Below are positions 27,762 to 37,221 of a stretch of 64,000 bases of DNA, piece after piece (within the stretch, counting starts at the first letter, position 1; each line of letters begins with the position of its first letter). Made by a program: the position numbers and the translations under genes. This stretch comes from Dehalococcoidia bacterium (GTDB lineage: Bacteria; Chloroflexota; Dehalococcoidia; SpSt-223), in assembly GCA_026003895.1 (NCBI GenBank), contig BPIC01000005.1, positions 186,001-250,000 on the forward strand, read 5' to 3'. The notes beneath the pieces are model-generated. The model ran no database searches, had not been told where the DNA came from, and saw nothing but the letters and a program-made list of their open reading frames with translations.

Positions 27762-28978
27762 TTTCCCGCGCGCTCGTCCCGGTCGTCATTCTCCTGTTAG
27801 TGTTTGCCGTCGCGCTGCGGCTCTTCCCCTTGGCGCTGCTGCTTGCGTTACTTTTGGTCAGTTCCGGTCTCGCTCGGCTCTGGATCACGCGGGCGCTGGA
27901 CCGCGTCGAATATCGCCGTCACTTCAGTCAACAGCGCGCCTTTTTCGGCGAAACGATCGAACTGGCGGTCGAAGCGGTCAACCGGAAGATCTTGCCCCTG
28001 CCGTGGCTGGAGGTCGATGACGAGACGCCGCTTCCACTTCCGATCGGTGATGAGCCGCTTTTCCCGTCAGCTCGACCCCGGCGGGTGCTCCTTTCGAACA
28101 CGTACTCGCTCGGACCGTACGAGCGAGTCACCCGTCGCTACCGGCTCCAATGCCGCGCCCGGGGCTATTGGGCGTTCGGGCCGGCGACATTACGCTCAGG
28201 CGACGTCTTCGGTTTCGGTCAACGCGAGCGGGAAGCCCCCGAGCTCGACTACCTGCTGATTTATCCCAAGACCGTGCCCGTCGAGCAGCTCGGTCTGCCG
28301 GCCAAACAGCCATTCGGCGATTACCGTGCCCGCCAACGCCTGTTCGAAGATCCAACGCGGCTGCGGGCGGTGCGCCCCTTCGAGCCGGGCGACCCGCTCA
28401 AGCGGGTCCATTGGAAAGCAACGGCGCGGACTGGCCAGATCCAAGTCAAACAATTCGATGCGACGTCCACGCTCGATCTTTATGTCGTGCTCAATCTGGC
28501 GACCTTCGACCATTCGTGGCAGGGAACTCGGCCCGACCTGCTGGAGACGGCAATCTCGGTTGCTGCGTCGGCAGCGTCTCACGCGCTTGGCGAGGGGTTC
28601 CCCGTGGGACTCCTAGCGAATGGAATGACTCATGGGTCCGACCGGCCGCTCAAGATCGCCCCGGGCCGTGGCAACGATCAGCTCATGCGCCTGCTCGAGT
28701 CACTCGCCAAGCTGTCGGCGTTCGTTACCCTCTCGCTCGACGACTTGCTGCGACAGGAGCGGCGCGCCTTGCCGTGGTCGGCGACGATCGTCTGCGTCAC
28801 CGCAGTCGCCGCTGAGCCGCTGCTCGCCGTGCTGACGGCACTCCAACGCGCGGGACACCCGGTCGTCCTCATCTTAATCGGCGACGTTGAGCCGGGGCCG
28901 CTGCCAGGCCTGACAGTCTATCGTGTCTCGCCGTTTGATCCCGCCGAGCTTGGGGTGGAGCACGGCCTCGCATTCTGA
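27758..28978 (+). CDS. DUF58 domain-containing membrane protein (copy 2)
   Basis: A 406-residue protein with two N-terminal membrane segments (about residues 5-40), a beta-rich region (KILPLPWLEVDDETP; RYRLQCRARGYWAFGP) and the DUF58 core (LRAVRPFEPGDPLKRVHWKA, near residue 205) followed by a vWA-like half. It starts with GTG 27758, overlapping the moxR stop. It differs clearly from copy 1 in sequence, so this is an old duplication or separate acquisition, not a recent repeat. The transglutaminase partner of copy 1 is absent here. Confidence 0.9.
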   Translation: MISRALVPVVILLLVFAVALRLFPLALLLALLLVSSGLARLWITRALDRVEYRRHFSQQRAFFGETIELAVEAVNRKILPLPWLEVDDETPLPLPIGDEPLFPSARPRRVLLSNTYSLGPYERVTRRYRLQCRARGYWAFGPATLRSGDVFGFGQREREAPELDYLLIYPKTVPVEQLGLPAKQPFGDYRARQRLFEDPTRLRAVRPFEPGDPLKRVHWKATARTGQIQVKQFDATSTLDLYVVLNLATFDHSWQGTRPDLLETAISVAASAASHALGEGFPVGLLANGMTHGSDRPLKIAPGRGNDQLMRLLESLAKLSAFVTLSLDDLLRQERRALPWSATIVCVTAVAAEPLLAVLTALQRAGHPVVLILIGDVEPGPLPGLTVYRVSPFDPAELGVEHGLAF

Positions 28979-28994
28979 ATACCGAGGCCGCCGG

Positions 28995-29025
28995 TTGGCC
29001 CCGCTAGCCTCCGATCCCGTATGAT
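28995..29025 (+). promoter_or_regulatory. Probable tRNA-Lys promoter
   Basis: -10 TATGAT at 29020-29025, with TTGGCC 19 bases upstream (28995-29000), a long spacer. The 12 bases starting at the -10 (TATGATTCTTGG) recur exactly at 59710-59721 in front of the kinase-like gene. Confidence 0.45.
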
Positions 29026-29042
29026 TCTTGGAAGGATTTTGC

Positions 29043-29115
<73 letters not shown>

Positions 29116-29186
29116 CCGAGGCGCTCCCCGGTCATCAACCACGCCGGATAGTTCCGTGGCAGCGGACATTTCAATGATGGTGCCCG

Positions 29187-29603
29187 TTAGGGGTCGACGA
29201 GCTGGAGATATTCCCCGCTCACCCAGCCGGCCGTCGGCAGGTGCTGGCGAGACACTTCCCACCACGTAATGCCGTCAGCTTCGACAGGCCCGCCTATGAC
29301 ACGCAGAAGCGTCCCGTCTGGCAGGCAGTCGACCGCTTGCCCGCTCAAGCTTGGCCGGAGTCGGACGTTTAGGCATTGGCCGGTGTTACGTACTTCCGCG
29401 GTTGCCCCGGGCGCGAGCGTGGCGACGATAAGGTTGGGCGACGGCGTTGGATCGGGAGGCGACGTCGGCTCTGGCTCCGGCGAGCTGGTGGGGTTCGGCA
29501 CGGTCTGCGTTGGGGAGAGCAGCGTGGTCCCTGCCCACAGCGTCAGGCCGCCGGTGACGAGCACCAGCACGACCACCACGAGGAGCCTCGGCGCAGCCGA
29601 CAT
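29187..29603 (-). CDS. Membrane-anchored SH3-like domain protein
   Basis: A protein of about 138 residues: an N-terminal membrane helix (LLVVVVLVLVTGGLTLWAG), a Pro/Ser/Thr-rich linker (about residues 35-55) and a bacterial SH3 (SH3b) domain with LNVRLRPSLSGQAVDCLPDG and a closing WVSGEYLQLV. SH3b domains often bind cell wall. The frame is open to 29765; ATG 29603 directly precedes the helix and gives a sensible signal anchor, although its ribosome binding site is weak. It stands alone on the minus strand between the tRNA and the sugar kinase. Confidence 0.75.
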   Translation of the reverse strand: MSAAPRLLVVVVLVLVTGGLTLWAGTTLLSPTQTVPNPTSSPEPEPTSPPDPTPSPNLIVATLAPGATAEVRNTGQCLNVRLRPSLSGQAVDCLPDGTLLRVIGGPVEADGITWWEVSRQHLPTAGWVSGEYLQLVDP

Positions 29604-29846
29604 GGATTCCACACGTACTGTGCCCCGCGGCGGCGCGCCCGCAAAGCGCACGCCGACGAACACAGTTGGCGGCCGGGTTGAGGGTCCAACGTCAGTGTAG
29701 TGAGCCGCCGATGGGCGCGCAACCCGCCAGTTCGGCCGCTCGTTCCGCGCCGTCGAGTCGGGCATAATGCCTGTCGCCGGCCTGCGCCCGACGTGGGGCG
29801 CTCGTCGAGCACTCCCCGCGATGCTTAGCGGGTCAAAGGATGGTTC

Positions 29847-30824
29847 GTGATCATCGCGCGCAGCCCGCTCCGAATTACCTTGGGGGGCGGTGGCACCGAC
29901 CTCCCATCATACTATCGAAAGTACGGCGGGTTTTTGACGGCGGCCGCGATCGACAAGTACGTGTATGTCACTGTCATGCGGCCGTTCACCGAAGGGATCT
30001 TCCTCAAATATTCCCGGTTGGAACGGTGCTCCACGATTGACGAGGTTCAACACCCGATCATACGGGAGTCGCTACGGTTGCTTGGCTTCCGCACGCCGCA
30101 AATCGAGATCACCACGCTCGCAGATATCCCCGCCGGCACCGGACTCGGTTCCTCCGGGAGCTTCACGACGGCGCTGCTCAAGGCGCTTTTCCTTCATCGC
30201 CGGCAGTTGCTCCTCCAGCAGGAGCTCGCGGAACTAGCCTGCGAAATCGAGATTAACCGGCTCGGCCGCCCCATCGGCAAGCAAGACCAGTACATAGCCG
30301 CCTACGGCGGGCTGACTTGTTTCGAGTTCCATCCCGACGACACCGTGACAGCGACGCCGCTGCGTGTTTCGCCGGAAACCCTGTTCGATCTCGAGGACCA
30401 TCTCTTGCTCTTTTTCACGGGATTCGAGCGGGGTGCCGCGGAAGTGCTTGAAGACCAGAAACAGCGCACCGAGGCCGACGACCCTGCAATGGTCGCCAAC
30501 TTGCATTACATCAAGGAACTTGGGCTCCGCAGCAAGGCCGCCTTGGAAGCTGGCGACACGGAAGAATTCGGCGCGTTGATGCACGAGCACTGGGAGCACA
30601 AGCGGCGTCGGTCGAGCGGGATGTCGAACCCGCGGATTGACGAGTGGTACGAGACGGGTCGTCGTTGTGGCGCAATCGGCGGCAAGCTGGTCGGCGCTGG
30701 GGGTGGCGGGTTTTTGATGTTCTACGCTCGCGACCGCAATCGCGTCCGCGAGGCGATGGCCCGCTGCGGACTCGAAGAAGTCCGGTTTCGGTTCGACTTT
30801 GAGGGGGCAAAGATCCTGCTCTAG
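29847..30824 (+). CDS. GHMP-family sugar kinase, heptose-7-phosphate kinase-like
   Basis: A 325-residue GHMP kinase. The N-terminus (SPLRITLGGGGTDLPSYY), the ATP-binding IPAGTGLGSSGSFTTALLKA near residues 92-111 and the C-terminal GAGGGGFLMFY motif are those of HddA, the D-glycero-alpha-D-manno-heptose 7-phosphate kinase group; some relatives phosphorylate fucose or other sugars. It starts with GTG 29847 behind AAGGA. No isomerase or nucleotidyltransferase for ADP/GDP-heptose is in the window, so the substrate is uncertain. The stop overlaps that of the convergent pepA gene by four bases. Confidence 0.85.
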   Translation: MIIARSPLRITLGGGGTDLPSYYRKYGGFLTAAAIDKYVYVTVMRPFTEGIFLKYSRLERCSTIDEVQHPIIRESLRLLGFRTPQIEITTLADIPAGTGLGSSGSFTTALLKALFLHRRQLLLQQELAELACEIEINRLGRPIGKQDQYIAAYGGLTCFEFHPDDTVTATPLRVSPETLFDLEDHLLLFFTGFERGAAEVLEDQKQRTEADDPAMVANLHYIKELGLRSKAALEAGDTEEFGALMHEHWEHKRRRSSGMSNPRIDEWYETGRRCGAIGGKLVGAGGGGFLMFYARDRNRVREAMARCGLEEVRFRFDFEGAKILL

Positions 30825-32326
30825 CTTGTGCCGTCCGCTGAGAGCATCTCAACAAAGTGGACGAGAGTGCGCGTGCCCACGCCGGTGCCGCCCTTGACGT
30901 GGTAGCCTTTCACCGTGTCGGAGCGCGCCGTGCCCGCAATGTCAAGGTGAACCCACGGGGTTCCCTCGATCATCTTCTTGAGCAACATCGCTGCGGTGAT
31001 TGAGCCCGCCGGGCGCCCGCCCGTGTTCTTCATGTCGGCGACGTCCGACTTGATCTGCTCGAAATACTCGTCGTCGAGTGGCATCGCCCACATTTTCTCG
31101 CCGCTCCGCTCGCTTGCCGCAAGCAGGACCCGGAGCGTGGCGTCATCATTGGTAAAGACGCCAGTGCGGACTCTTCCAAGGGCGATCGACATAGCACCGG
31201 TGAGGGTTGCGAGGTCGACGACAGGCCGCAGGCCGAGCGACTGCGCGTAGGCAAACGCATCAGCGAGGACGAGACGTCCTTCGGCATCGGTATTGATCAC
31301 TTCGATCGTCTTGCCGTGCATCGTGCGGACGACATCACCCGGCCGTTGGGCCCGACCGCCGGGCATGTTTTCGGTCGCTGGGATGAGTCCCACCACGGAG
31401 CGCCTCGGCTTGAGCCGGGCGATCGCTTGCATCGCGCCAATCACCGCTGCGGCGCCGGACATGTCGGTTTTCATGAGTTCCATGCCCTCGGCCGGCTTGA
31501 TCGAAATTCCGCCGGAGTCGAACGTGATTCCCTTGCCGACCAAGCCAACGGGGGGACCGTTGTCTCCGCCGCGGTACCGTAGCTCGATGAAGCGAGGGGG
31601 TTCCTCACTTCCTTGGGCTACGCCGAACAGCGCTCCCATGCCCTTTTCGCGCATCCAATCCGCATCGTAAACGGCGACTTCGATCCCAAAGGGCTCGAGG
31701 GCCGCGCGAGCGCGCTCCGCGAGAATCGTGGGGGTGAGACGGTTCGCGGGCTCGTTCTGAAGGTCGCGAGTGAGATTCTGCGCTTCGGCCAGCACAACGC
31801 CGCGCTCGACGGCCTTCTCGATCGCGGGGATCCTCTCGGCCTCACGCTCGACGATGAGCAGTTCTTCGACGTCGACGGTGTCATCAGACGATCGGTAGCC
31901 CTGAAATCGGTAGAGGCCGAGCAAAGCGCCCTCGACGGTCGCCGTCGCGCTCTCGGCGACATCCTGTCCCCCGATTCCTGCGCCATGGACGATGCTCGCA
32001 ATTCGCCGGGCACCGCGACCACGCAGGGCGCGAGCGGCCTCAGCACTCACGTGGCGAATACGGTCGATGTTCAGCTCCGCGGCTTTGCCCAGTCCAACAA
32101 TCGCAACTCGCGTCGCGCGCACGCCGCGCCGGCCGGGCAAAATGACTACGTCATTGAGCTTGCCCTTCAGGTCGCCGTTGGCGATCAGTTCGGAGATTGC
32201 GCCATCGAGCGCCCGGTCAACCGCTCCCGTCGCCCCGCCCGGAGCGGTGACCCCTTCAAAAAGATTGACAATCAAGCCATCGGTTTCGACCGTCGTGGCG
32301 TCATCTTGAACGACTCGCACCTTCAC
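30821..32326 (-). CDS. pepA: Leucyl aminopeptidase (PepA, M17 family)
   Basis: A cytoplasmic two-metal aminopeptidase of 501 residues that removes N-terminal amino acids and is usually hexameric. The M17 catalytic block is complete: VGKGITFDSGGISIKP, MKTDMSGAAAVIGAM, the signature NTDAEGRLVLAD and the C-terminal HLDIAGTA segment. Residues 1-170 form the regulatory macro-like domain. The ATG is at 32326; the ribosome binding site is not striking. It is monocistronic as far as can be seen. The two-component genes lie upstream on the same strand, with only about 40 bases between. Confidence 0.95.
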   Translation of the reverse strand: MKVRVVQDDATTVETDGLIVNLFEGVTAPGGATGAVDRALDGAISELIANGDLKGKLNDVVILPGRRGVRATRVAIVGLGKAAELNIDRIRHVSAEAARALRGRGARRIASIVHGAGIGGQDVAESATATVEGALLGLYRFQGYRSSDDTVDVEELLIVEREAERIPAIEKAVERGVVLAEAQNLTRDLQNEPANRLTPTILAERARAALEPFGIEVAVYDADWMREKGMGALFGVAQGSEEPPRFIELRYRGGDNGPPVGLVGKGITFDSGGISIKPAEGMELMKTDMSGAAAVIGAMQAIARLKPRRSVVGLIPATENMPGGRAQRPGDVVRTMHGKTIEVINTDAEGRLVLADAFAYAQSLGLRPVVDLATLTGAMSIALGRVRTGVFTNDDATLRVLLAASERSGEKMWAMPLDDEYFEQIKSDVADMKNTGGRPAGSITAAMLLKKMIEGTPWVHLDIAGTARSDTVKGYHVKGGTGVGTRTLVHFVEMLSADGTS

Positions 32327-32368
32327 TCGGCACTCCCGGGCAGGTGATGCAGGAGATTGTAGGGAACC

Positions 32369-33817
32369 TTACGCGGCGCTCGTCGCGGGGAGGAGCGGCG
32401 ACACATCGGGGGTCGAGAGGACAGGAAGGCGGACGGTAAACACCGAACCGTGACCGACGGAGCTTCTGACGTCGATTCGCCCGTCGTGCTCGTCGGCCAA
32501 CCAGCGAGCAATGGCGAGCCCGAGCCCAGAGCCAGAACCTCCCCTCGCCTGCTCCGCACGATAAAACCGCTCGAAGATGTGCGGCAGATCGTCCGGATGG
32601 ATGCCCGGGCCAGTATCGGCGATCTCGATTGCCAGTTCCGGCGGGTCACCTGTGACCACCGCCGAAATAGTTATCGTCCCACCCGCCGGGGTGTACTTGA
32701 TGGCGTTATCGACCAAGACCAGCAAGAGCTGTTTAAAATGGTCAGGCGAGGCCACGATCGTGGCCGGGACGATGGGGCCCGCCTCGATCGTCTGCCCATT
32801 GGCGAGGCGGCGGGCTTGCCGGATCACATCGCGCACCGTCTCGTCGGCCCGGACGGTCGTCATTTGCAGGCGCTGACCGGCGTCTGCCCGCGCCAAGAAC
32901 AACAGGTCTTCCACGAGGCGGCTCATGCGCTGCGCCTCGGAGTTGGCGTCGGCGAGCGCTTCACGCAAGTCGGGGTCCTGCAGGTTGCCGTGGCGTGTCA
33001 GAAAGTCGAGGTTGCCGAGCACTGTCGTTAGCGGTGTCCGCAGCTCATGGGATGCATCGGCGACGAAGCGGCGTTGCGCTGCTAACGCTTGTTCCAGCCG
33101 GCTATAGGCCTGTTCCAGCCGATCCAGCATCCAGTTGAACGTGTTCGCCAACCGGCCAATCTCATCTTGCGGGCCGCGCACCCTCACGCGCTCGGTCAGG
33201 TTGCCCGAGACGCCGATCCGGCGAGCGGTCTGCGTAATACGGTCGATGGGCATCAGCGCCCGTCGTGCGATCAGTGACCCGGTCAGGAAGGCGACGATCA
33301 GGATAAACCCCGATCCGACAAACAGGACTTGCCGAAGACGCACCATGGTGGCCTTCAGGTCTTCCATCGACCGTGCGATCTGCAGGAAACCGATCACCTG
33401 GCCGCCGCTCACCAGCGGAATGGTGTACACGCGGAGCTCGTGCCGCTCGGCCCGCATCGTGTCGTAACCGGCTCGTCCTTCTCGCACAATGCGTGTCAGC
33501 ACCGCCGGGTCCGAGGGGATCCGCTGCGACATCAGATTGCTCGATCGATCGAGTAAGTCGCCGTCTGCGCTAATCAGTTGGATGAAGAACTCGCCTGAAG
33601 CGAAGGCGTCGACCGTTGCCGGGATGCGCGGCGAAATCAACAGCGGACCAGATGCTGAGAGGACGCGTATCATCTCATCGGCGCGAGCGTAGAGCGAGTT
33701 ATCGATCTCCTCGGTCAAGTTGCGCTCGAACAGCACGTAGATGAACGAGCTGAAGAGCGCAAGCATGATCGCCAAGAGTCCGACGTACCAAAACGTGAGA
33801 CGCAGCCGGATCGACAT
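32369..33817 (-). CDS. HAMP-domain sensor histidine kinase
   Basis: A 482-residue membrane kinase with a first helix at about residues 10-30, an extracytoplasmic sensor region of about 130 residues, a second helix at about 163-184, HAMP, the H box with the phosphorylated His at 257 (ADASHELRTPL), N box (VDNAIKYTPAGG) and G boxes (IADTGPGIHPDDLPHIFERF, GSGLGLAI). This is a complete, MprB/PhoR-like kinase. It starts two bases after the response-regulator stop, so the pair is translated together. The signal is unknown; the direct repeats at 36520 are a possible target of the partner. Confidence 0.94.
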   Translation of the reverse strand: MSIRLRLTFWYVGLLAIMLALFSSFIYVLFERNLTEEIDNSLYARADEMIRVLSASGPLLISPRIPATVDAFASGEFFIQLISADGDLLDRSSNLMSQRIPSDPAVLTRIVREGRAGYDTMRAERHELRVYTIPLVSGGQVIGFLQIARSMEDLKATMVRLRQVLFVGSGFILIVAFLTGSLIARRALMPIDRITQTARRIGVSGNLTERVRVRGPQDEIGRLANTFNWMLDRLEQAYSRLEQALAAQRRFVADASHELRTPLTTVLGNLDFLTRHGNLQDPDLREALADANSEAQRMSRLVEDLLFLARADAGQRLQMTTVRADETVRDVIRQARRLANGQTIEAGPIVPATIVASPDHFKQLLLVLVDNAIKYTPAGGTITISAVVTGDPPELAIEIADTGPGIHPDDLPHIFERFYRAEQARGGSGSGLGLAIARWLADEHDGRIDVRSSVGHGSVFTVRLPVLSTPDVSPLLPATSAA

Positions 33818-33819
33818 CG

Positions 33820-34491
33820 CTACTCGCGCAGCACATATCCCGCGCCCCGCACGGTGTGGATCAGGCGCGGCTCTCCATTGGCTTCAAGCTTGTTGCGCAG
33901 ATAGCCGATGTAGACGTCGAGGACGTTCGAGTCCCCGCCGAAGTCATAATCCCAGACGCGTTCCAGAATGGTGGCGCGGGGCAGCACTTGCCGTGGATGG
34001 CGCAGGAACAGGCTGAGGAGCTCGAACTCCCGGTTCGTAAGCTCGATCGGCCGGTCGCCCCGGAAGACCTCGCGGCTGGTCGGGTCGAGGGTGAGGTCGG
34101 CGTAGCGGAGCACGCCGCTTGTGCTCGGTTCGCGTCGACGAAGCAGCGCCCGCACCCGGGCAATCAGCTCCTCGAAAGCGAAGGGCTTCACCATATAGTC
34201 GTCTGCGCCGATGTCGAGCCCACGCACGCGGTCCGAAACCTCGTCGCGTGCTGTCAACATCAGCACGGGGACGTCGCCGCCAGCACGCAACCGGCGGCAG
34301 ATTTCGAAGCCGTCCATGCCCGGAAGCATGATGTCGAGCACGACGAGGTCGGGCGCGTGCTCGCGCGCAAGCCGAAGCCCTTCTTCCCCCGATTCGGCAA
34401 TGTCGACCTGATACCCCTCATAGGCGAGCCCGCGGCGCACCGTATTGAGGATTTTGGGGTCGTCATCGATAACTAAGATACGCTGCGACAT
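33820..34491 (-). CDS. OmpR/PhoB-family response regulator
   Basis: A 223-residue regulator. The receiver domain has the acidic pocket IDDD (8-11), the phospho-acceptor Asp 53 ([12 protein letters not shown]) and Lys in VKPFAFEEL. The winged-helix effector domain has [17 protein letters not shown] and YIGYLRNKL, closest in pattern to MprA-type regulators. The frame begins at 34545, but ATG 34491 gives the canonical N-terminus and follows GAAGGA. It is the first gene of the regulator-kinase operon, behind an extended -10 promoter at 34505-34513. Confidence 0.93.
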   Translation of the reverse strand: MSQRILVIDDDPKILNTVRRGLAYEGYQVDIAESGEEGLRLAREHAPDLVVLDIMLPGMDGFEICRRLRAGGDVPVLMLTARDEVSDRVRGLDIGADDYMVKPFAFEELIARVRALLRRREPSTSGVLRYADLTLDPTSREVFRGDRPIELTNREFELLSLFLRHPRQVLPRATILERVWDYDFGGDSNVLDVYIGYLRNKLEANGEPRLIHTVRGAGYVLRE

Positions 34492-34504
34492 CGTCCTTCG
34501 ATCA

Positions 34505-34513
34505 ATCGTAGCA
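34505..34513 (-). promoter_or_regulatory. Extended -10 promoter of the two-component operon
   Basis: On the minus strand TG-C-TACGAT, with the hexamer at 34505-34510 and TG at 34512-34513. No convincing -35 is seen. Transcription would begin only about six bases before the chosen start codon at 34491, so the leader is very short. Confidence 0.5.
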
Positions 34514-34743
34514 CGCCGTGCCCTTCGAGCGGTGCGTTCCTCCAACTGTCAGCTCTCACCGAGTACTGCCGCGCACAAGCATTTGGTTTCTTTGGCCCGC
34601 CACGCTCACTCGCGACGGCATACTGCTTTTCGCTGGGTTGACGAACCGTCGGGAGCGGAAGGTCGAGAATTGACCCTCGAGCCCCGCGGTGCTGCCGCGC
34701 CATCTGGCACAATTCGTGACACAGTCTGTGAGGAGTGTGCAGG

Positions 34744-36429
34744 ATGGCCTACGACCCGAAAGCACGAAGCGCCGCGATTACCAACGGCCGCGACCGCGCC
34801 CCAGCGCGGGCGATGCTCAAGGCGATTGGGTTCACTGACGACGATCTTGCCCGGCCGATCGTTGGGATTGCCAACACGTGGATCGAGACCATGCCCTGCA
34901 ACTTCAACCTCCGACGGCTTGCCGAGCACGTCAAAGCGGGCATTCGCGCTGCGGGCGGTACGCCGATGGAGTTCAATACGATCGCCATCTCGGATGGGGT
35001 CACGATGGGCACCGAAGGGATGAAGACCTCGCTCATTAGCCGGGAGGTGATCGCCGACTCGATCGAGCTGGTCGGCCGCGGCTATCTCTTTGACGCCATG
35101 GTCTGCCTCGCCGCCTGTGACAAGACGATGCCCGGAACGGCCATGGGCTTGATCCGGCTGGACATCCCGGGGTTTGTCCTTTACGGAGGGACGATCTTGC
35201 CCGGCAAATTCAAGGGTCGGGACGTCACGATTCTCGACGTCTTCGAGGCGGTCGGCGCGAACGCTGCCGGGCTGATGTCGGACGAGGACCTCCGTGCGCT
35301 TGAAGACGTCGCGTGTCCGGGCGCAGGCGCCTGCGGTGGGCAGTACACCGCCAATACGATGGCGACGGCCCTCGAGTTCCTCGGCCTCTCGCCAATGAAT
35401 ACCGCGAGCGCACCGGCAGTCGACCCGCGGAAGGACACGATTGGCTACCAAGCTGGCCAACTTGTCATGGACATGCTGCGCGCGGGACGCAAGCCGAGCG
35501 ACGTGCTAACGCGCGAGTCCTTTGAGAATGCGATTGCGGCCGTCGCTGCGACGGGCGGGTCAACCAACGCGGTGCTGCATTTGCTTGCCCTTGCCCATGA
35601 GGCGAAGGTGCCCCTTTCAATCGACGATTTCGACACGATTAGCCGGCGAACACCCATCATCGCCGACCTGAAGCCAGGCGGCCAGTACACGGCGTATGAC
35701 GTTGACCGCGCCGGCGGGTCGGGGATCGTGGCGCAGCGGCTCCTCGCCGCCGGACTTCTGCACGGCGATGCCCGAACCCCGACTGGCCGAACGATTGCCG
35801 AGGAGGCAGCGGCTGCTGTCGAAACACCCGGCCAAGTGGTGGTGGCGACAGTCGACCGGCCGTTCAAGAGTCAGGGAGGTCTGGTTATCCTCAAGGGCAA
35901 CCTCGCCACCGAGGGGTGCGTGGTCAAGGTGGCTGGGCATGAGCGGATGTACCACCGCGGCCCGGCGCGTGTCTTCGACCGCGAGGAAGACGCCATGGCA
36001 GCGGTGACTGGTCGGCAGATCCAGCCTGGCGACGTCGTCGTGATCCGTTATGAGGGCCCGCGCGGCGGTCCCGGGATGCGGGAGATGCTCGGCGTCACCG
36101 CCGCGATCGTCGGCGAAGGGCTCGGCGAGTCCGTGGCGCTGCTCACCGATGGCCGGTTCAGCGGCGCCACCCGCGGGTTAATGGCCGGCCACGTCGCGCC
36201 CGAGGCGGCACGAGGCGGCGTGATTGCGATTGTCCAGGACGGCGACCCGATCGTCTTCGACATCGAGAACCGGCTGCTCACCCTTGATTTGCCGGACGAC
36301 GTGATCCGGGCGCGGCTCGCAGCCTGGTCGCCGCCGCCGCCGCGCTACACGACCGGAGTCATGGCGAAGTACGCTGCCAGTGTCTCCTCGGCGTCGCAGG
36401 GCGCGATCACTTCGCCCGTTTGGACCTAA
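34744..36429 (+). CDS. ilvD: Dihydroxy-acid dehydratase
   Basis: IlvD dehydrates 2,3-dihydroxy-isovalerate and the isoleucine analogue in branched-chain amino-acid synthesis, using an iron-sulphur cluster. The 561-residue protein has the cluster cysteines in [14 protein letters not shown] and [17 protein letters not shown]. The C-terminal signature is [12 protein letters not shown] and [20 protein letters not shown] 34744 is preferred over GTG 34735, which sits too close to the GAGGAG ribosome binding site (34727-34733). No other ilv gene is near. Confidence 0.95.
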   Translation: MAYDPKARSAAITNGRDRAPARAMLKAIGFTDDDLARPIVGIANTWIETMPCNFNLRRLAEHVKAGIRAAGGTPMEFNTIAISDGVTMGTEGMKTSLISREVIADSIELVGRGYLFDAMVCLAACDKTMPGTAMGLIRLDIPGFVLYGGTILPGKFKGRDVTILDVFEAVGANAAGLMSDEDLRALEDVACPGAGACGGQYTANTMATALEFLGLSPMNTASAPAVDPRKDTIGYQAGQLVMDMLRAGRKPSDVLTRESFENAIAAVAATGGSTNAVLHLLALAHEAKVPLSIDDFDTISRRTPIIADLKPGGQYTAYDVDRAGGSGIVAQRLLAAGLLHGDARTPTGRTIAEEAAAAVETPGQVVVATVDRPFKSQGGLVILKGNLATEGCVVKVAGHERMYHRGPARVFDREEDAMAAVTGRQIQPGDVVVIRYEGPRGGPGMREMLGVTAAIVGEGLGESVALLTDGRFSGATRGLMAGHVAPEAARGGVIAIVQDGDPIVFDIENRLLTLDLPDDVIRARLAAWSPPPPRYTTGVMAKYAASVSSASQGAITSPVWT

Positions 36430-36519
36430 TTCCATTCCGCAGCACGCCGCGGCGAGACGTCCTTTCAGCGGCGCCACCGGCTGGTCCTCCGTCGCTTGGC
36501 GCCGCGCCCGCTCGCGCTT

Positions 36520-36552
36520 CTTAGGAACCGCTTAGGTTCTCTTCACCTTTAT
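36520..36552 (+). promoter_or_regulatory. Direct repeats with 11-base period
   Basis: CTTAGGAACCG (36520-36530) and CTTAGGTTCTC (36531-36541), followed by a looser TTCACCTTTAT. Eleven-base direct repeats are the usual binding pattern of OmpR/PhoB-type regulators. They lie about 150 bases before the short ORF at 36707, and an OmpR-type regulator is encoded 2 kb upstream. A TACAGT (36568-36573) follows as a possible -10. Confidence 0.4.
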
Positions 36553-36706
36553 CTCACGCTGCCCGCCTACAGTTCAGCTTGGCGCTGGCGAACGAAGTCG
36601 CGATCGAACGACGAGGTCGTTCGCGCTCCACTGCTCCAAGGGCGGAGCGCCGGCCATCGCCCGCTGCCCTTCACGTGGAAACCGGAAGGCACTCAGGAGG
36701 AGCGTG

Positions 36707-36910
36707 ATGCTTGGAGACTCAATCGTGGCACGGCTTGCTGAGGCGTCGGCCGCCGGTCAAGATGGGATCGTCGTCTTCTTCCCCGAAGCTCTCGAGGTGC
36801 GCATTCCTGAGATCGTCGTCCGCCAGCCATCGCGACCGGTGACGACGGCTCTTGCTCGGCGTGTCATCCCCGCTGATGCCGAGTGGAGCCTGAGCGGCTT
36901 GCGGGGCTGA
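36707..36910 (+). CDS. Small hypothetical protein (67 aa)
   Basis: I recognise no family. The ORF has an unusually good ribosome binding site (AGGAGGAGC at 36693-36701) in front of GTG 36704 / ATG 36707, better than most known genes in the window. The peptide begins MLGDSIVARLAEASAAGQDG, has a hydrophobic strand VVFFPEAL, and then alternates Val/Pro/Arg without Cys or a membrane helix. It has no visible partner downstream before the terminator at 37150. The direct repeats upstream hint at regulated expression. It may be a real short protein or a leader peptide. Confidence 0.5.
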   Translation: MLGDSIVARLAEASAAGQDGIVVFFPEALEVRIPEIVVRQPSRPVTTALARRVIPADAEWSLSGLRG

Positions 36911-37149
36911 GCCGGACGGTCGCGCTGGCCTTCGCTGTTGCCGGTGACTCTTTTGGAAGGTCCCTGCGATAGCCTCGCCAGCCCGCTCTCGGCTCGCCTA
37001 CGCCGAGAGCGCATCGCGTCGTTCCGGCCGGGTCCGAGCGCTCGCATCGGAGCACAGTCTCGCGACACGCGCCGCTACGCGGACGATCGGTAGGCCGGAG
37101 CGGCGCGGGGTACGTGGTCTGTCTGCTGGGCGTCCGAGGTCCCATGTAC

Positions 37150-37172
37150 GCCGCCTTCGGGCGGCTTTTCCT
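37150..37172 (+). terminator. Intrinsic terminator
   Basis: A six-base stem GCCGCC (37150-37155), a TTCG tetraloop and GGCGGC (37160-37165), followed by a T-rich tail TTTTCCTTT. It ends transcription coming from the small ORF at 36707 before the ABC transporter operon. Confidence 0.85.
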
Positions 37173-37186
37173 TTAGGAGCAGTTCT

Positions 37187-37221
37187 GCTTGCTCGCTAAC
37201 CGATAGAGCAGCCGAGCAAGC
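37187..37221. repeat. Inverted repeat upstream of the ABC permease
   Basis: Perfect nine-base arms GCTTGCTCG (37187-37195) and CGAGCAAGC (37213-37221), 17 bases apart. The second arm ends 20 bases before the ribosome binding site of the permease gene. It could be an operator or an RNA hairpin. It has no T-run, so it is not a terminator. Confidence 0.5.

Noticed and set aside
29763-29768. CATAAT as a promoter of the sugar kinase gene
   Set aside because: It has no -35 and no TG extension and lies far from the start, so I did not list it as a feature.
34670-34713. TTGACC and CACAAT as an ilvD promoter
   Set aside because: The spacing is more than 30 bases, too long for a sigma-70 promoter, and neither element alone is strong.
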